From positions 62,001 through 126,000 of the forward strand of contig KV918865.1 of NCBI GenBank assembly GCA_002049455.2: a stretch of DNA of 64,000 nucleotides. Direction: 5' to 3'. This document shows, piece by piece, positions 63,901 to 64,000 of this stretch. Below the pieces are notes generated by a model. It ran no database searches and had not been told where the DNA came from. It saw only the letters and a list, made by a program, of their open reading frames with translations. The position numbers were made by a program, and so were the translations under genes. The DNA comes from Porphyra umbilicalis. Taxonomy: Eukaryota > Rhodophyta > Bangiophyceae > Bangiales > Bangiaceae. How positions within the stretch are numbered: the stretch's first letter is position 1; each line of letters starts with the position of its first letter.

Positions 63901-64000
63901 GCAAACCGACGCGCGACGCTGTCCTTGGAATTGTTTGTCGCGATGCTGCGATCATGGCCATGCTGTGCGGGAAAAACAAAGAGGAGGGGTACAGGATGAC
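60917..64000 (+). CDS. Plavaka-like (CACTA-related) transposase gene, 3' end beyond window
   Basis: The start is ATG 60917 (MDAEMDDKGD). I read exons 60917-62135, 62255-62838, 63051-63235 and 63455 to the window edge, with donors GTAAG, GTACGT and GTGAGT and acceptors TACAG, CGCAG and CACAG. The N-terminus has a C2H2 finger (CRHCSRQF...HMINQH). A disordered region, an ARPPKKIRLRKRVK basic patch and the catalytic-type block VFIMAAQFFSDATLVSKNGG follow. Exon 2 carries EWMIVGLIPIIK, YAADQPEEQHLLGLKL and a CKYQCSHCML metal-binding stretch, ending FYFDLIH. Exon 3 starts VMKIGVVR. Exon 4 has YLMTKGVKQATFTG and an acidic linker, with no stop before the window edge. The order matches the truncated gene at 8229. 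No premature stop is seen, so it may be functional. Confidence 0.78.

Overview
This is nuclear DNA of a GC-rich eukaryote, probably a protist or alga. The evidence is GT-AG spliceosomal introns of about 80-300 bp, TATA boxes, and several eukaryotic transposon superfamilies. I cannot name the species. A bangialean red alga would fit the GC content and transposon mix, but that is a guess. No tRNA, rRNA, CRISPR array, operon or recognisable housekeeping gene is visible. The window is a transposon graveyard in which elements sit inside other elements and inside a few unidentified host or transposon-accessory genes.

Left part (1-10.9 kb): a broken Tc1/mariner-type transposase lies at the window edge. 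An unidentified minus-strand gene (6513 to 1317) follows, cut in frame by a complete mariner-type element (2052-4675, 24-bp perfect terminal inverted repeats, TA duplication, catalytic D202/D293/E385). Next is a plus-strand Plavaka-like (CACTA-related) transposase gene with four or more exons (8229-10891) and a 132-bp hairpin MITE in its first clear intron.

Retrotransposon block (10.9-32.8 kb): a 5'-truncated minus-strand copia element interrupts the Plavaka-like gene. It abuts a complete 11.6-kb Ty3/gypsy element (13890-25491, 652/649-bp LTRs), which in turn abuts a second, 5'-truncated Ty3/gypsy chromovirus (from 25492). Both Ty3 elements carry a long antisense open frame between pol and the 3' end, and the two antisense proteins share collinear motifs. 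A 339-bp TRIM (miniature LTR element) with 86-bp LTRs containing tRNA-like promoter boxes and a perfect 5-bp target duplication lies at 32470-32808.

Right part (33-64 kb): a PIF/Harbinger transposase with one frameshift (33962-35501); a three-exon unidentified gene (39221-42170); a large transposase-like gene with 240-bp tandem repeats (47337-50759); GC-skewed low-complexity DNA (51.8-55.2 kb) with inverted repeats; two non-autonomous hAT elements with 8-bp duplications (56170-57054 and 58191-58943), the second interrupting a gene in frame; and a second Plavaka-like gene (60917 to window end) whose three intron positions match the first copy.

Most coding units carry isolated in-frame stops or single-base frameshifts in otherwise intact frames, as expected of fairly young, decaying copies. 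The best candidates for something undescribed are the shared antisense gene of the two Ty3 elements, the TRIM with tRNA-like LTRs, and the large repeat-bearing transposase-like protein.
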